Below are positions 1-5,220 of a DNA stretch of 5,220 bases, in pieces. The translations under genes and the position numbers were made by a program. This stretch comes from Verrucomicrobiota bacterium (lineage in GTDB: Bacteria > Verrucomicrobiota > Verrucomicrobiia > Opitutales > Coraliomargaritaceae): assembly GCA_027620575.1 (NCBI GenBank), contig JAQCDT010000092.1, positions 1 to 5,220 of the forward strand, written 5' to 3'. The notes under the pieces are model-generated. The model saw only the letters and a program-made list of their open reading frames with translations, was not told where the DNA came from and did no database searches. Each line of letters begins with the position of its first letter. Position 1 is the stretch's first letter.

Positions 1-2
1 GC

Positions 3-47
3 CTGCTAGCTCTCCAGAAATCAGCTAAAATAAAATGGTCTCAATAG
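3..47 (+). CDS. possible 3' end of an upstream gene (partial)
   Basis: The third frame is open from the left edge and reads LLALQKSAKIKWSQ before a TAG at 45-47. If real, it is the C-terminal tail of an upstream gene ending five bases before the ATG at 53, which would match the three-base gap between the next two genes and suggest a longer operon. The other two forward frames also close within this stretch (TAG at 7-9, TAA at 26-28), so any of them could be the true tail, or the stretch could be intergenic. Fourteen codons are too few to identify a product. Confidence 0.25.
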   Translation: MLALQKSAKIKWSQ

Positions 48-52
48 TAAAG

Positions 53-112
53 ATGAAAACTAAAATTATCGGGTTATTTTTACTCCTTCTTGCCGCAATA
101 CCATTAAATGCA
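53..112 (+). other. signal peptide (Sec, type I)
   Basis: The first twenty residues have a lysine-bearing N-region (MKTK), a leucine-rich hydrophobic core and a small-residue cleavage site, LNA followed by QDF. There is no cysteine at the cleavage point, so this is not a lipoprotein signal. It supplies Sec export to the periplasm, as needed for a T9SS cargo. Confidence 0.85.
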
Positions 113-3100
113 CAGGATTTCTATCTGCATGATAATGGCGTGACAATTTTGTGCCCAAATGCAGCTATTGGTGATTCAGCAACTGTTTTTGGTGTTCAAT
201 ATATAAAACGATCCAAGGATCAAATAAATGCAGAAAATGCGAGTTCAACATGTACAAGTGGTATCACTAACATGAGTTCACTTTTCCATAATGAAACTGA
301 CTTTAATGAAGATATTCAAAGTTGGGATGTGTCTAGTGTTACAAATATGTCCAATATGTTTAGATCTGCAAGGAGCTTTAACAGAGATATATCAAAATGG
401 GATGTTTCAAATGTCGAGAATATGCGATTTATGTTTGCATCTACTAATGACTTTGACCAGGATATTTCGAATTGGGATGTTTCAAATGTAGTAAAAATAC
501 AAGGTATGTTTTATGCTGCTACGGACTTTAATTCTGATTTAAGTAATTGGGATGTCAGTAGCGCAACAAATTTTGATTCATTATTTGCTCACACCCAAAG
601 TCTTAATAGTGATTTATCGAAGTGGAATACAAGTAATGTAGTAAGCATGAAATTTACGTTTGCTTATGCTAGAGGATTTGGTAACGCAAATATTGGTAGT
701 TGGGATATGAGTAATGTGAAAACAATTAGCAAGATGTTAGCTGGAAATTGCTCTAGCGGTAGTAGTTGTAGCAGTAGCAATAATTCAACCTATTCCAATC
801 TAATTAGTGATATTGGTTCTTGGGATGTATCTAACATTACAGATATGTCAGGTTTTCATAAGGGTAATATTTATACAGAACAATTAGGTGACCTAAGTAA
901 TTGGAATGTGAGAAATGTGACAAATATGGATAGTATGTTTTTTAACAGTTACTATGGTGTTGCTCATAGTTTAGAAATGTGGTGCGTTATAAATGTAAGT
1001 ACTAGGACCGATTTTAGACCCTATGGAAGCAACTCAACTATCGGTAGTAATTGGTCTGGCAAAGAACCACGATTTGGTACATGTCCAGGTGAATTACCTG
1101 ATATACCTACACTAATTGGCCCATCAAATAATTCTTCAAATATTAGTTTAAATCATACTTTTGAGTGGAGAGCAGATACCTCATTATCAAAAAAGTTTAG
1201 GATTCAATTATTCAATAATCAAGATGAATTATTCCTTGATACCACTACAATTGACACACATATAGTGATAAATGAACTAAAGGAGAACTCAACATATTTT
1301 TGGAAAGTGCAAGGAATTAATTTTAATGGTAGTTGGGTAGGTGCTTGGAGTAATATTTGGAGTTTTTCAACTACGTCAAATTTCAGGCTTCACGAAAATG
1401 GAGTTACTGTGATATGTCCTGAAGCCAAATTTGGCGAATCAGGATTAATTGATGACATCACCTATACTAAAAGAAGAAAAGATAAAATCACCATCGATAA
1501 CCAAGGAAGTACTTGCACAACTGGTGTTACCGATTTAAGTGGCTTATTTAGTGATTCGTTAGGGGTTAATTGGCAGGTGAGTAATTGGGATGTGTCTCAT
1601 GTGAAAAATATGGATAGCCTTTTTGCTGGAGTCAAGGATTTCAATGACGACCTCTCTTATTGGAAGGTTGATAGCGTGTTGAGTATGAATCACATGTTTG
1701 AAGGGGCATCATCTTTTAATGGAGATTTAGGCTCTTGGAATACTGAGCAAGTAACATCCATGAAAAGTATGTTTAAAGACGCTAGTAATTTTGATTCAGA
1801 TATAAGTTCATGGGATGTGGCATCTGTTACTAATATGAATCAAATGTTTGCAGGGGCGAATTCCTTCAACCAAGATATAGGAGCTTGGGAAGTAAAGAAT
1901 GTGACAACTTTTGATAGTTTGTTTTATGGGGCAAATAATTTTGATCAACCCATCGATGATTGGGATGTCCTTAAAGTTGAAAGCATGAAAAGTACTTTTG
2001 AAGACGCTAAAAGTTTTAATCAAAATATTTCTAATTGGAATGTATCGAATACAAAGAATATGGATAACATGTTTGATGGCGCGCTTCAATTTGATCAAAA
2101 CCTCTCTGGGTGGTGTGTTCGGAATATTTCATCAATTCCTCAAGACTTCTTTAATGGCTCTGGAATAACAAGTAGAAGATTACCTATTTGGGGTGAATGT
2201 CCAGATAGAAATTTACTACTTAAAGAAATCATAATAGACTCAACCTATTCAAAAAAAGGATTTAAATATTCTACAAGCTTGAGTATTAATTCTTTGGAAG
2301 AAAGTGATGGACTCATCAGCTACCAATTTGACATCCTTATTCCTGATGGTTTAGTATATGACTCTCTTCTTCTGTTTCATGATGAAAGCTCACCTTCTAT
2401 AGAAAGTAATCTTATTGGTGACACTCTTAAGTTAGCTGTTTCTGGATCCTCAGTTATCACAACTCATAAGCCATTAATGGAATTATTTTTTCATGCAGAC
2501 TCCATTGGGCAACATGTAGTGCAACTTGATAATGTTTATCTGAACAGTACCCCAACTAGTAATATCAAGCCAGGATTCAATGATATAGACGCACTAATGA
2601 GAGGTGATGTAGATAATACAGGGAAAATTAATTCCTATGATGCAAGTACCATCCTTCACCATACAGTAGGCACATATATAGTTCCAGAAGATCCTGTGAA
2701 GTGGTGGCACGAAAGTGTATGGTATAATTGGAGAGAAGCTGCTGCAGATGTAGATCAAGATGGCGAGATTTTAGCTTTAGATGCCTCTTATGTTTTAAAA
2801 TACTTAGTTGGAACACTTGAAGAGTTCCCAACATATACGCCTAATGTAATCCCTCTTGAAACAAACATAAGTGTAGATGGTTTAATAATTTCTTCGATTG
2901 ATGAAATTCATTCTATTAACATAGAAGTGCCCGAGACTGAAGGCCTGACATTTAGTGACCCAATTCTCTCCTCAGAAGACATTCAATCGGTTGCCAATAC
3001 CGAAAATGGATTAAAACTCGCTATTGCTGCAGAAAATTTGATGCAAGGTGATTTATTAACTATCCCATTTGATCTGGATAGTGACCAAGATGTGACCGTA

Positions 3101-3457
3101 TTCATTACTACTTATACAAATAGTGTTAAAACAGTTCAGCAAGTAAACTTTAGCAAACTAACTGTTTCAAATGAAACTTTACTTGAATTACCTGATGAAT
3201 TCGCCTTAAAACAAAATTATCCAAATCCATTCAATCCAACTACAAAAATTGATTTTTCATTACCAAAAGAAACATCGGTTAGAATCGAAATTTATAATAG
3301 TATTGGACATTTAGTACATACCCTTACAGATAAACGAATGACTGCTGGCTATCATACAGTTTCATTTGATGCTAAAAATCTTTCATCAGGGATATATTTC
3401 TATAAAATGATTACACCCGAATATCAAGAAACTAAACTAATGTCACTTATCAAGTAA
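53..3457 (+). CDS. T9SS-secreted BspA/DUF285-repeat surface protein with cohesin-like and dockerin modules
   Basis: This is a large modular exported protein, about 1134 residues from the ATG at 53. Domains in order: signal peptide 1-20 (MKTK, hydrophobic core, cleavage after LNA); BspA/DUF285-type module A 22-344; fibronectin-III-like domain about 350-441; module B 443-716; cohesin-like beta domain about 721-832; two-loop dockerin 849-923; an unassigned beta-rich region about 931-1039; and a T9SS type A sorting domain 1046-1134. The repeats read like W-D-V-S-x-V-x-x-M-x-x-M-F-x-x-A-x-x-F-N, the signature of the BspA-like leucine-rich surface-repeat family (DUF285; the bacterial surface 26-residue repeat). 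An in-frame ATG at 35 would add MVSIVK; I prefer 53 because the signal peptide is then canonical and the start lies outside the possible upstream tail. Neither start has a clear ribosome binding site. The product is probably exported through Sec and T9SS to the cell surface. No catalytic motif is visible, so adhesion or scaffolding is inferred from domain types only. Confidence 0.9.
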   Translation: MKTKIIGLFLLLLAAIPLNAQDFYLHDNGVTILCPNAAIGDSATVFGVQYIKRSKDQINAENASSTCTSGITNMSSLFHNETDFNEDIQSWDVSSVTNMSNMFRSARSFNRDISKWDVSNVENMRFMFASTNDFDQDISNWDVSNVVKIQGMFYAATDFNSDLSNWDVSSATNFDSLFAHTQSLNSDLSKWNTSNVVSMKFTFAYARGFGNANIGSWDMSNVKTISKMLAGNCSSGSSCSSSNNSTYSNLISDIGSWDVSNITDMSGFHKGNIYTEQLGDLSNWNVRNVTNMDSMFFNSYYGVAHSLEMWCVINVSTRTDFRPYGSNSTIGSNWSGKEPRFGTCPGELPDIPTLIGPSNNSSNISLNHTFEWRADTSLSKKFRIQLFNNQDELFLDTTTIDTHIVINELKENSTYFWKVQGINFNGSWVGAWSNIWSFSTTSNFRLHENGVTVICPEAKFGESGLIDDITYTKRRKDKITIDNQGSTCTTGVTDLSGLFSDSLGVNWQVSNWDVSHVKNMDSLFAGVKDFNDDLSYWKVDSVLSMNHMFEGASSFNGDLGSWNTEQVTSMKSMFKDASNFDSDISSWDVASVTNMNQMFAGANSFNQDIGAWEVKNVTTFDSLFYGANNFDQPIDDWDVLKVESMKSTFEDAKSFNQNISNWNVSNTKNMDNMFDGALQFDQNLSGWCVRNISSIPQDFFNGSGITSRRLPIWGECPDRNLLLKEIIIDSTYSKKGFKYSTSLSINSLEESDGLISYQFDILIPDGLVYDSLLLFHDESSPSIESNLIGDTLKLAVSGSSVITTHKPLMELFFHADSIGQHVVQLDNVYLNSTPTSNIKPGFNDIDALMRGDVDNTGKINSYDASTILHHTVGTYIVPEDPVKWWHESVWYNWREAAADVDQDGEILALDASYVLKYLVGTLEEFPTYTPNVIPLETNISVDGLIISSIDEIHSINIEVPETEGLTFSDPILSSEDIQSVANTENGLKLAIAAENLMQGDLLTIPFDLDSDQDVTVFITTYTNSVKTVQQVNFSKLTVSNETLLELPDEFALKQNYPNPFNPTTKIDFSLPKETSVRIEIYNSIGHLVHTLTDKRMTAGYHTVSFDAKNLSSGIYFYKMITPEYQETKLMSLIK
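116..253 (+). repeat. module A header (46-residue cap before the repeat array)
   Basis: Residues 22-67 begin DFYLHDNGVT and end SSTC. They align without a gap to residues 443-488 (1379-1516) with 22 of 46 identities by hand count, including LHxNGVT, CP, GxS, Y-x-KR, KD and STC. Cys34 and Cys67 are 33 residues apart, exactly as in the second copy. It is probably the N-terminal capping unit of the repeat domain. Confidence 0.7.
311..1084 (+). repeat. DUF285/BspA-type repeat array A
   Basis: The array is anchored by tryptophans at residues 91, 116, 141, 166, 191, 217, 257, 284 and 310. The first five are exactly 25 residues (75 bp) apart; later gaps are 26, 40, 27 and 26, so the second half is less regular. 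The 40-residue gap contains a Ser/Cys-rich insertion. The last unit replaces WDV with WCV (Cys311) and the module ends at Cys344-Pro. A solenoid-like surface fold is expected from the family. Confidence 0.8.
737..802 (+). repeat. Ser/Cys/Asn-rich low-complexity insertion in array A
   Basis: Between repeat units the protein contains CSSGSSCSSSNNS (residues 233-245), encoded around 749-787 by near-tandem AGT and AGC triplets. It lengthens one repeat spacing from about 25 to 40 residues. The triplet character suggests growth by slippage of an imperfect trinucleotide tract. The two cysteines here (233 and 239) are the only ones in the protein outside the module cap positions. Confidence 0.6.
1100..1375 (+). 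other. fibronectin type III-like spacer domain
   Basis: Residues about 350-441 open with IPTLIGPSNN and have a FEW core strand, a TYFWKVQGIN strand and a closing SNIWSFST strand. This is the pattern of Ig-like or fibronectin-III domains in bacterial surface proteins, where a Y-x-W-x-V strand precedes the W-S-x-x-W-x-F-x-T end. It separates the two homologous repeat modules and probably acts as a rigid spacer. Confidence 0.65.
1379..1516 (+). repeat. module B header (second copy of the 46-residue cap)
   Basis: Residues 443-488 begin NFRLHENGVT and end GSTC. The stretch is collinear and gap-free with module A's header. Cys455 and Cys488 keep the 33-residue spacing. It marks the start of a second complete repeat module and shows that the duplication included the cap as well as the repeats. 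Confidence 0.7.
1574..2200 (+). repeat. DUF285/BspA-type repeat array B (exact 25-residue period)
   Basis: Eight tryptophans at residues 512, 537, 562, 587, 612, 637, 662 and 687 are each exactly 25 residues (75 bp) apart, with no indel. Units follow the pattern W-D-V-x-x-V-x-x-M-x-x-M-F-x-x-A-x-x-F-x-x-D-I. As in array A, the final unit carries WCV (Cys688) and the module closes at a Cys-Pro (Cys716). Confidence 0.85.
2213..2548 (+). other. cohesin-like beta domain
   Basis: Residues about 721-832 show the strand pattern of a cohesin-type domain: an early strand around FKYSTSLSIN, then ISYQFDILIPDGLVYDSLL, a central GDTLKLAVSG strand, and MELFFHADSIGQHVVQL followed by an asparagine-containing end. 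Cohesin folds typically read I-x-x-x-Q-F-D-I-x-y/f-D/P and later L-x-x-L-x-F-x-A. It lies immediately before a dockerin. The call is by pattern only; another bacterial Ig-like fold is possible. Confidence 0.5.
2597..2821 (+). other. dockerin with two calcium-binding loops
   Basis: Residues 849-923 hold two F-hand-like loops. Loop 1 (GDVDNTGKINSYDAS) has Asp852, Asp854 and Asp863 at positions 1, 3 and 12, but Thr856 where Asp is usual at position 5. Loop 2 (ADVDQDGEILALDAS) is complete with Asp899, Asp901, Asp903 and Asp910. Each is followed by a helix ending in VGT. The linker between them is rich in aromatics (Trp884, Trp885, Trp890, Tyr891, Trp893). Dockerins bind cohesins in a calcium-dependent way. 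Confidence 0.8.
2843..3169 (+). other. unassigned beta-rich domain
   Basis: Residues about 931-1039 contain alternating hydrophobic stretches (LIISSIDEIHSINIEV, LKLAIAAENL, LLTIPFDL, VTVFITTYTN) consistent with a beta-sandwich. A strand layout with SINIEV early and LLTIPFDL late resembles a divergent second cohesin-like unit, but I see no decisive motif. It bridges the dockerin and the sorting domain. Confidence 0.4.
3188..3454 (+). other. T9SS type A C-terminal sorting domain
   Basis: Residues 1046-1134 match the Por-secretion-tail family. A linker ending FALKQNYPNPFNPTTKIDF is followed by the strand VRIEIYNSIGHLVHTL, then AGYHTVSFDAKNLSSGIYFYKM and a short lysine-ending tail. This domain directs cargo across the outer membrane through T9SS and is usually cleaved, with the protein attached to the surface or released. 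It is complete and sits at the very C-terminus, as expected for an intact cargo gene. Confidence 0.93.
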
Positions 3458-3460
3458 TCA

Positions 3461-3820
3461 ATGATGATATATTTTCGTGGTATAGTAGTTTTAATTTTAT
3501 TGTGTATCGCCTGTAGTAAACCAGCAGATATTGTCGTGAATAATGGTGGAGACACAGTTTCACCTGACTATATACCAAATCCACCCAGTGAACTTACCGG
3601 TGAAATTAACGGCAATAAAATTCTTCTATCTTGGAAAGATAATAGTACAGGTGAATCAGGTTTTGTGCTCTCTAGAAAAGAACATACCAGACCTTTTGTT
3701 CAGATAGCAGAACTAGAAAGTAATGTCATAAATTTTGTTGACGAACCTGATTCTTTATCAATTAATTATTTCTATACCGTATTCAAGCCCTTGGAACTGC
3801 AGACTCCTCTACAAAAGTAG
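3461..3820 (+). CDS. lipoprotein, N-terminal part of a frameshifted gene (fibronectin-III domain)
   Basis: As it stands this frame encodes 119 residues. It begins with a lipoprotein signal: MMIYFRG, a hydrophobic core, and LCIAC with lipid-accepting Cys18 followed by Ser-Lys. A Pro/Asn-rich linker leads to a fibronectin-III-like domain from residue 41 (PPSEL, core Trp58, then the WKDNSTGESGFVLSRK pattern). The domain is cut in its penultimate strand: after YFYTV this frame reads FKPLELQTPLQK and stops, whereas the -1 frame reads QALGTADSSTK, the normal end of such a domain. The true product is therefore much longer and continues past the window. Start: the ATG at 3461 is followed by another ATG at 3464; either gives the same signal peptide, and no ribosome binding site is evident. 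The gene begins three bases after the previous stop, so co-transcription and possibly translational coupling are likely. Confidence 0.8.
   Translation: MMIYFRGIVVLILLCIACSKPADIVVNNGGDTVSPDYIPNPPSELTGEINGNKILLSWKDNSTGESGFVLSRKEHTRPFVQIAELESNVINFVDEPDSLSINYFYTVFKPLELQTPLQK
3779..3786 (+). other. frameshift point in the lipoprotein gene
   Basis: Up to GTA (3779-3781) the fibronectin-III strand YFYTV is read in the frame of the ATG at 3461. From CAA (3784-3786) the domain continues in the -1 frame. The simplest explanation is loss of one base near the TT at 3782-3783, or an equivalent sequencing or assembly error. The -1 frame has a stop at 3763-3765 and the original frame stops at 3818-3820, so the crossover must lie between them. 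No canonical X-XXY-YYZ slippery heptamer is present. Confidence 0.85.
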
Positions 3821-3843
3821 TCTCAAATCAAATAAATGGTCTA

Positions 3844-4734
3844 TTCCCGGTTCAAGTTTCTATTGATGGTAATGGAATTGTAAATAATAGAGAATCAAAT
3901 TTCACCGATATAGTAACATTTGACTCGACATATCAGTTAAATGCTAACGCTAAAGCTGGTTGGATATTTGATCGATGGATTTATAACACGGAGGAAATTC
4001 TTGATAATGAAACTAGCCTAAAAATCACAGGTAAGCTTCAAATTGAAGCAATCTTTAGGCAGCTGTATGACTTAGAAGTAACCATAGTTGGAGGCGGCTC
4101 TGTAAATGAGGATTTAATTAAAAGTAAAAGTCAGTACAAAGACGGTTCCTTAGTTCAATTAACAGCAATACCAGAGCAAGGATGGGAGTTTAAAGAATGG
4201 CAAGGGGAAATCAGTGGTACTAACAACCCCATCGATATTGAAATACAATCCAGTAAAAATATCACTGCTGTTTTCCAACCTCTACAGTATAATGTTAACC
4301 TTAATCCATCAGGAGAAGGTCAACTATCGATTGAATTACTTTCAGGAAATCAAAATGATAATAGCTTTGATAACGGATCAACAATACGTTTAATAGCTGA
4401 ACCATCTGTTGGTTGGAAATTCGATAATTGGAGTGGTGCATTTTTCGCTGAAGATAATCCTTTGGATTATGTAATCGATACTGATCTCAATCTATATGGT
4501 AATTTTTCATTAAAGTCATACCTAATCAACGTAAACACAAATGGCGGCCAGGTTGATATTCAACTAATTGAAGGAAGTAAAGTACAGGATGGTTACTCGT
4601 TAGGTTCTAGATTAAAAATATCAGCAATAAACGACAGCGATTACTTGTTCACTGGATGGACTGGTGATACTACTTCAAATGAGACAGAACTAGAGTTAAC
4701 ACTGAACTCTGATATATCATTGTCTGCTAATTTC
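3844..4734 (+). repeat. four tandem InlB-B-like (divergent) repeats
   Basis: Approximate units are 3844-4056, 4066-4275, 4288-4506 and 4519-4734, that is 71, 70, 73 and 72 codons. Each starts with a strand such as VQVSIDGNG, LEVTIVGGG, YNVNLNPSG or YLINVNTNG. Each has a core of GWIFDRW, GWEFKEW, GWKFDNW or YLFTGW, and ends with IEAIF, ITAVF, LYGNF or LSANF. This is the beta-grasp-like repeat seen in many bacterial surface proteins. The copies are well diverged in sequence, so the array is old. Confidence 0.8.
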
Positions 4735-4833
4735 GTTGAATTAAACCCGTTAGATACAGAGAATAGTTTTTATGATATAGAGTTTGTCACAGATCAAGTT
4801 GGTTTTATATCTGCTTCTAATGTCATCTATAAA

Positions 4834-5172
4834 ACTATTGATGGTGGTAAAAGTTGGGACATAATCGTCAGTGAGGAAGGTTATTATTTTAAAAATATTT
4901 CATTTCAGGATGAGAGTATAGGATATTACACCAAAGTTGCTGATCCATATGCTACAGAGTATTTATTTGTAACAAAAAATGGAGGCCTTACTTGGGAAAG
5001 ACTTGATCTTTTGTCCCATTTTCGATCTTCTACACTAAATATAAAATATGAAGAGTCTGTGGACATAATATTAGAATCAACTAATACAATTATATGGGGA
5101 ATAAATAATAGGTGTAATATTAACTCACTAACATCAGCAATTGACTTCAGTAACAATAATGGGGTTAGTTGG
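4834..5172 (+). repeat. three Asp-box (BNR/YCF48-like) motifs
   Basis: The motifs are TIDGGKSW (4834-4857), TKNGGLTW (4972-4995) and SNNNGVSW (5149-5172), matching S/T-x-D/N-x-G-x-S/T-W. The first two are preceded by hydrophobic strands (VIYK, YLFV), as is usual in Asp-box beta-propellers. They are 46 and 59 codons apart. The third has Asn in place of Asp. More blades probably follow beyond the window. Confidence 0.75.
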
Positions 5173-5220
5173 GATAGATATGATGGTATTTGTTTGGATT
5201 ATTGGGGTAGTTATGTGGAA

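Larger units (their letters stand above)
3781..5220 (+). pseudogene. out-of-frame continuation of the lipoprotein gene: four InlB-B-like repeats plus Asp-box motifs (partial, runs off edge)
   Basis: This frame is open for 480 codons from 3781 to the last base of the window and contains no methionine codon at all, so it is very unlikely to be an independent gene. It finishes the fibronectin-III domain (QALGTADSSTKVVSNQI, about 3784-3834). It then encodes four tandem divergent InlB-B-type repeats (3844-4734), recognisable by G-x-G beginnings, G-W-x-F-x-x-W cores and endings such as ITAVF or LSANF. Next comes a region with three Asp-box motifs (4834-5172) typical of BNR or YCF48-like beta-propellers, introduced by FYDIEFVTDQVGFIS. 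The intact product would be a surface lipoprotein of more than 590 residues. Whether this is a true pseudogene or a one-base read error cannot be told from the sequence; the absence of any other stop over 1.4 kb suggests a recent event or an error. A T9SS tail beyond the edge is possible but not visible. Confidence 0.8.

Noticed and set aside
1..52. Search for a Bacteroidota-type promoter or ribosome binding site before the first gene.
   Set aside because: Only about 50 bases are available, with no TAnnTTTG-like element or purine-rich ribosome binding site.
291..491. Open frame of 66 codons inside the first gene on the + strand.
   Set aside because: It is a shadow of the 75-bp repeats in another frame and has no recognisable features.
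1808..2098. Minus-strand open frame of 96 codons.
   Set aside because: It lies antisense to array B and mirrors its repeat period, and it has no domain or signal of its own.
116..2200. D-S/T-hydrophobic sequences in several repeats (such as FDSLF and MDSMF) as possible Bacteroidota O-glycosylation sites.
   Set aside because: The three-residue motif is very common, and here it follows from the repeat consensus, so it is not independent evidence of glycosylation.
2628..2834. Minus-strand open frame of 68 codons.
   Set aside because: It is antisense to the dockerin coding region, which has a clear function on the + strand.
3812..3817. CAAAAG just before the stop at 3818, considered as the slippage point.
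   Set aside because: Slippage here would keep FKPLELQTPLQ in the fibronectin-III domain, whereas the -1 frame from 3784 gives the expected QALGTADSS strand; the tract is also too short.
3801..3823. Small hairpin (CTAC, AAAA loop, GTAG, with a bulged AGA/TCT extension) just downstream of the frame break, considered as a stimulator of programmed -1 frameshifting.
   Set aside because: The stem is short and bulged, it starts more than 15 bases from the crossover, and no slippery heptamer lies upstream. A mutation or read error is simpler.
4926..5156. Minus-strand open frame of 76 codons.
   Set aside because: It is antisense to the Asp-box region, whose + strand motifs are clear.

Overview
The window looks like an AT-rich stretch (by eye about one third G+C) of a Bacteroidota-type genome. 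It could equally come from a related phylum that uses the type IX secretion system (T9SS), such as Balneolota, Rhodothermota or Ignavibacteriota. The evidence is the C-terminal sorting domain of the first gene, with its QNYPNPFNPTT motif followed by the usual GIYFYKM-like end, the lack of clear Shine-Dalgarno sequences, and the style of the surface modules. I cannot name a genus. All credible coding sequence is on the + strand, and I saw no RNA genes, mobile elements, CRISPR arrays, promoters or terminators.

Layout. Bases 3-47 may be the tail of an upstream gene. Bases 53-3457 encode a secreted modular protein of about 1134 residues: signal peptide, two homologous BspA/DUF285-type repeat modules separated by a fibronectin-III-like domain, a cohesin-like domain, a dockerin with two calcium loops, another beta-rich region, and a T9SS type A sorting domain. 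Three bases later, at 3461, a second gene begins. It encodes a lipoprotein with a fibronectin-III domain, and its reading frame is broken near 3781-3784. The frame that continues the domain then stays open to the window edge (480 codons, no stop and not one ATG). It encodes four InlB-B-like repeats of about 70-73 residues and then three Asp-box (BNR/YCF48-like) motifs. The gene runs off the right edge.

How they may work together. The tight spacing suggests one transcript for two cell-surface proteins, one exported by T9SS and one lipid-anchored, both built from adhesion or protein-interaction modules. A surface-adhesion or scaffold role is inference from architecture; neither protein has a recognisable catalytic domain in this window.

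The most notable observations are the frameshift splitting the lipoprotein gene, the internal duplication of the whole repeat module with cysteines at matching cap positions, the exact 25-residue period of the second array, and the presence of cohesin-like and dockerin modules in one T9SS cargo.
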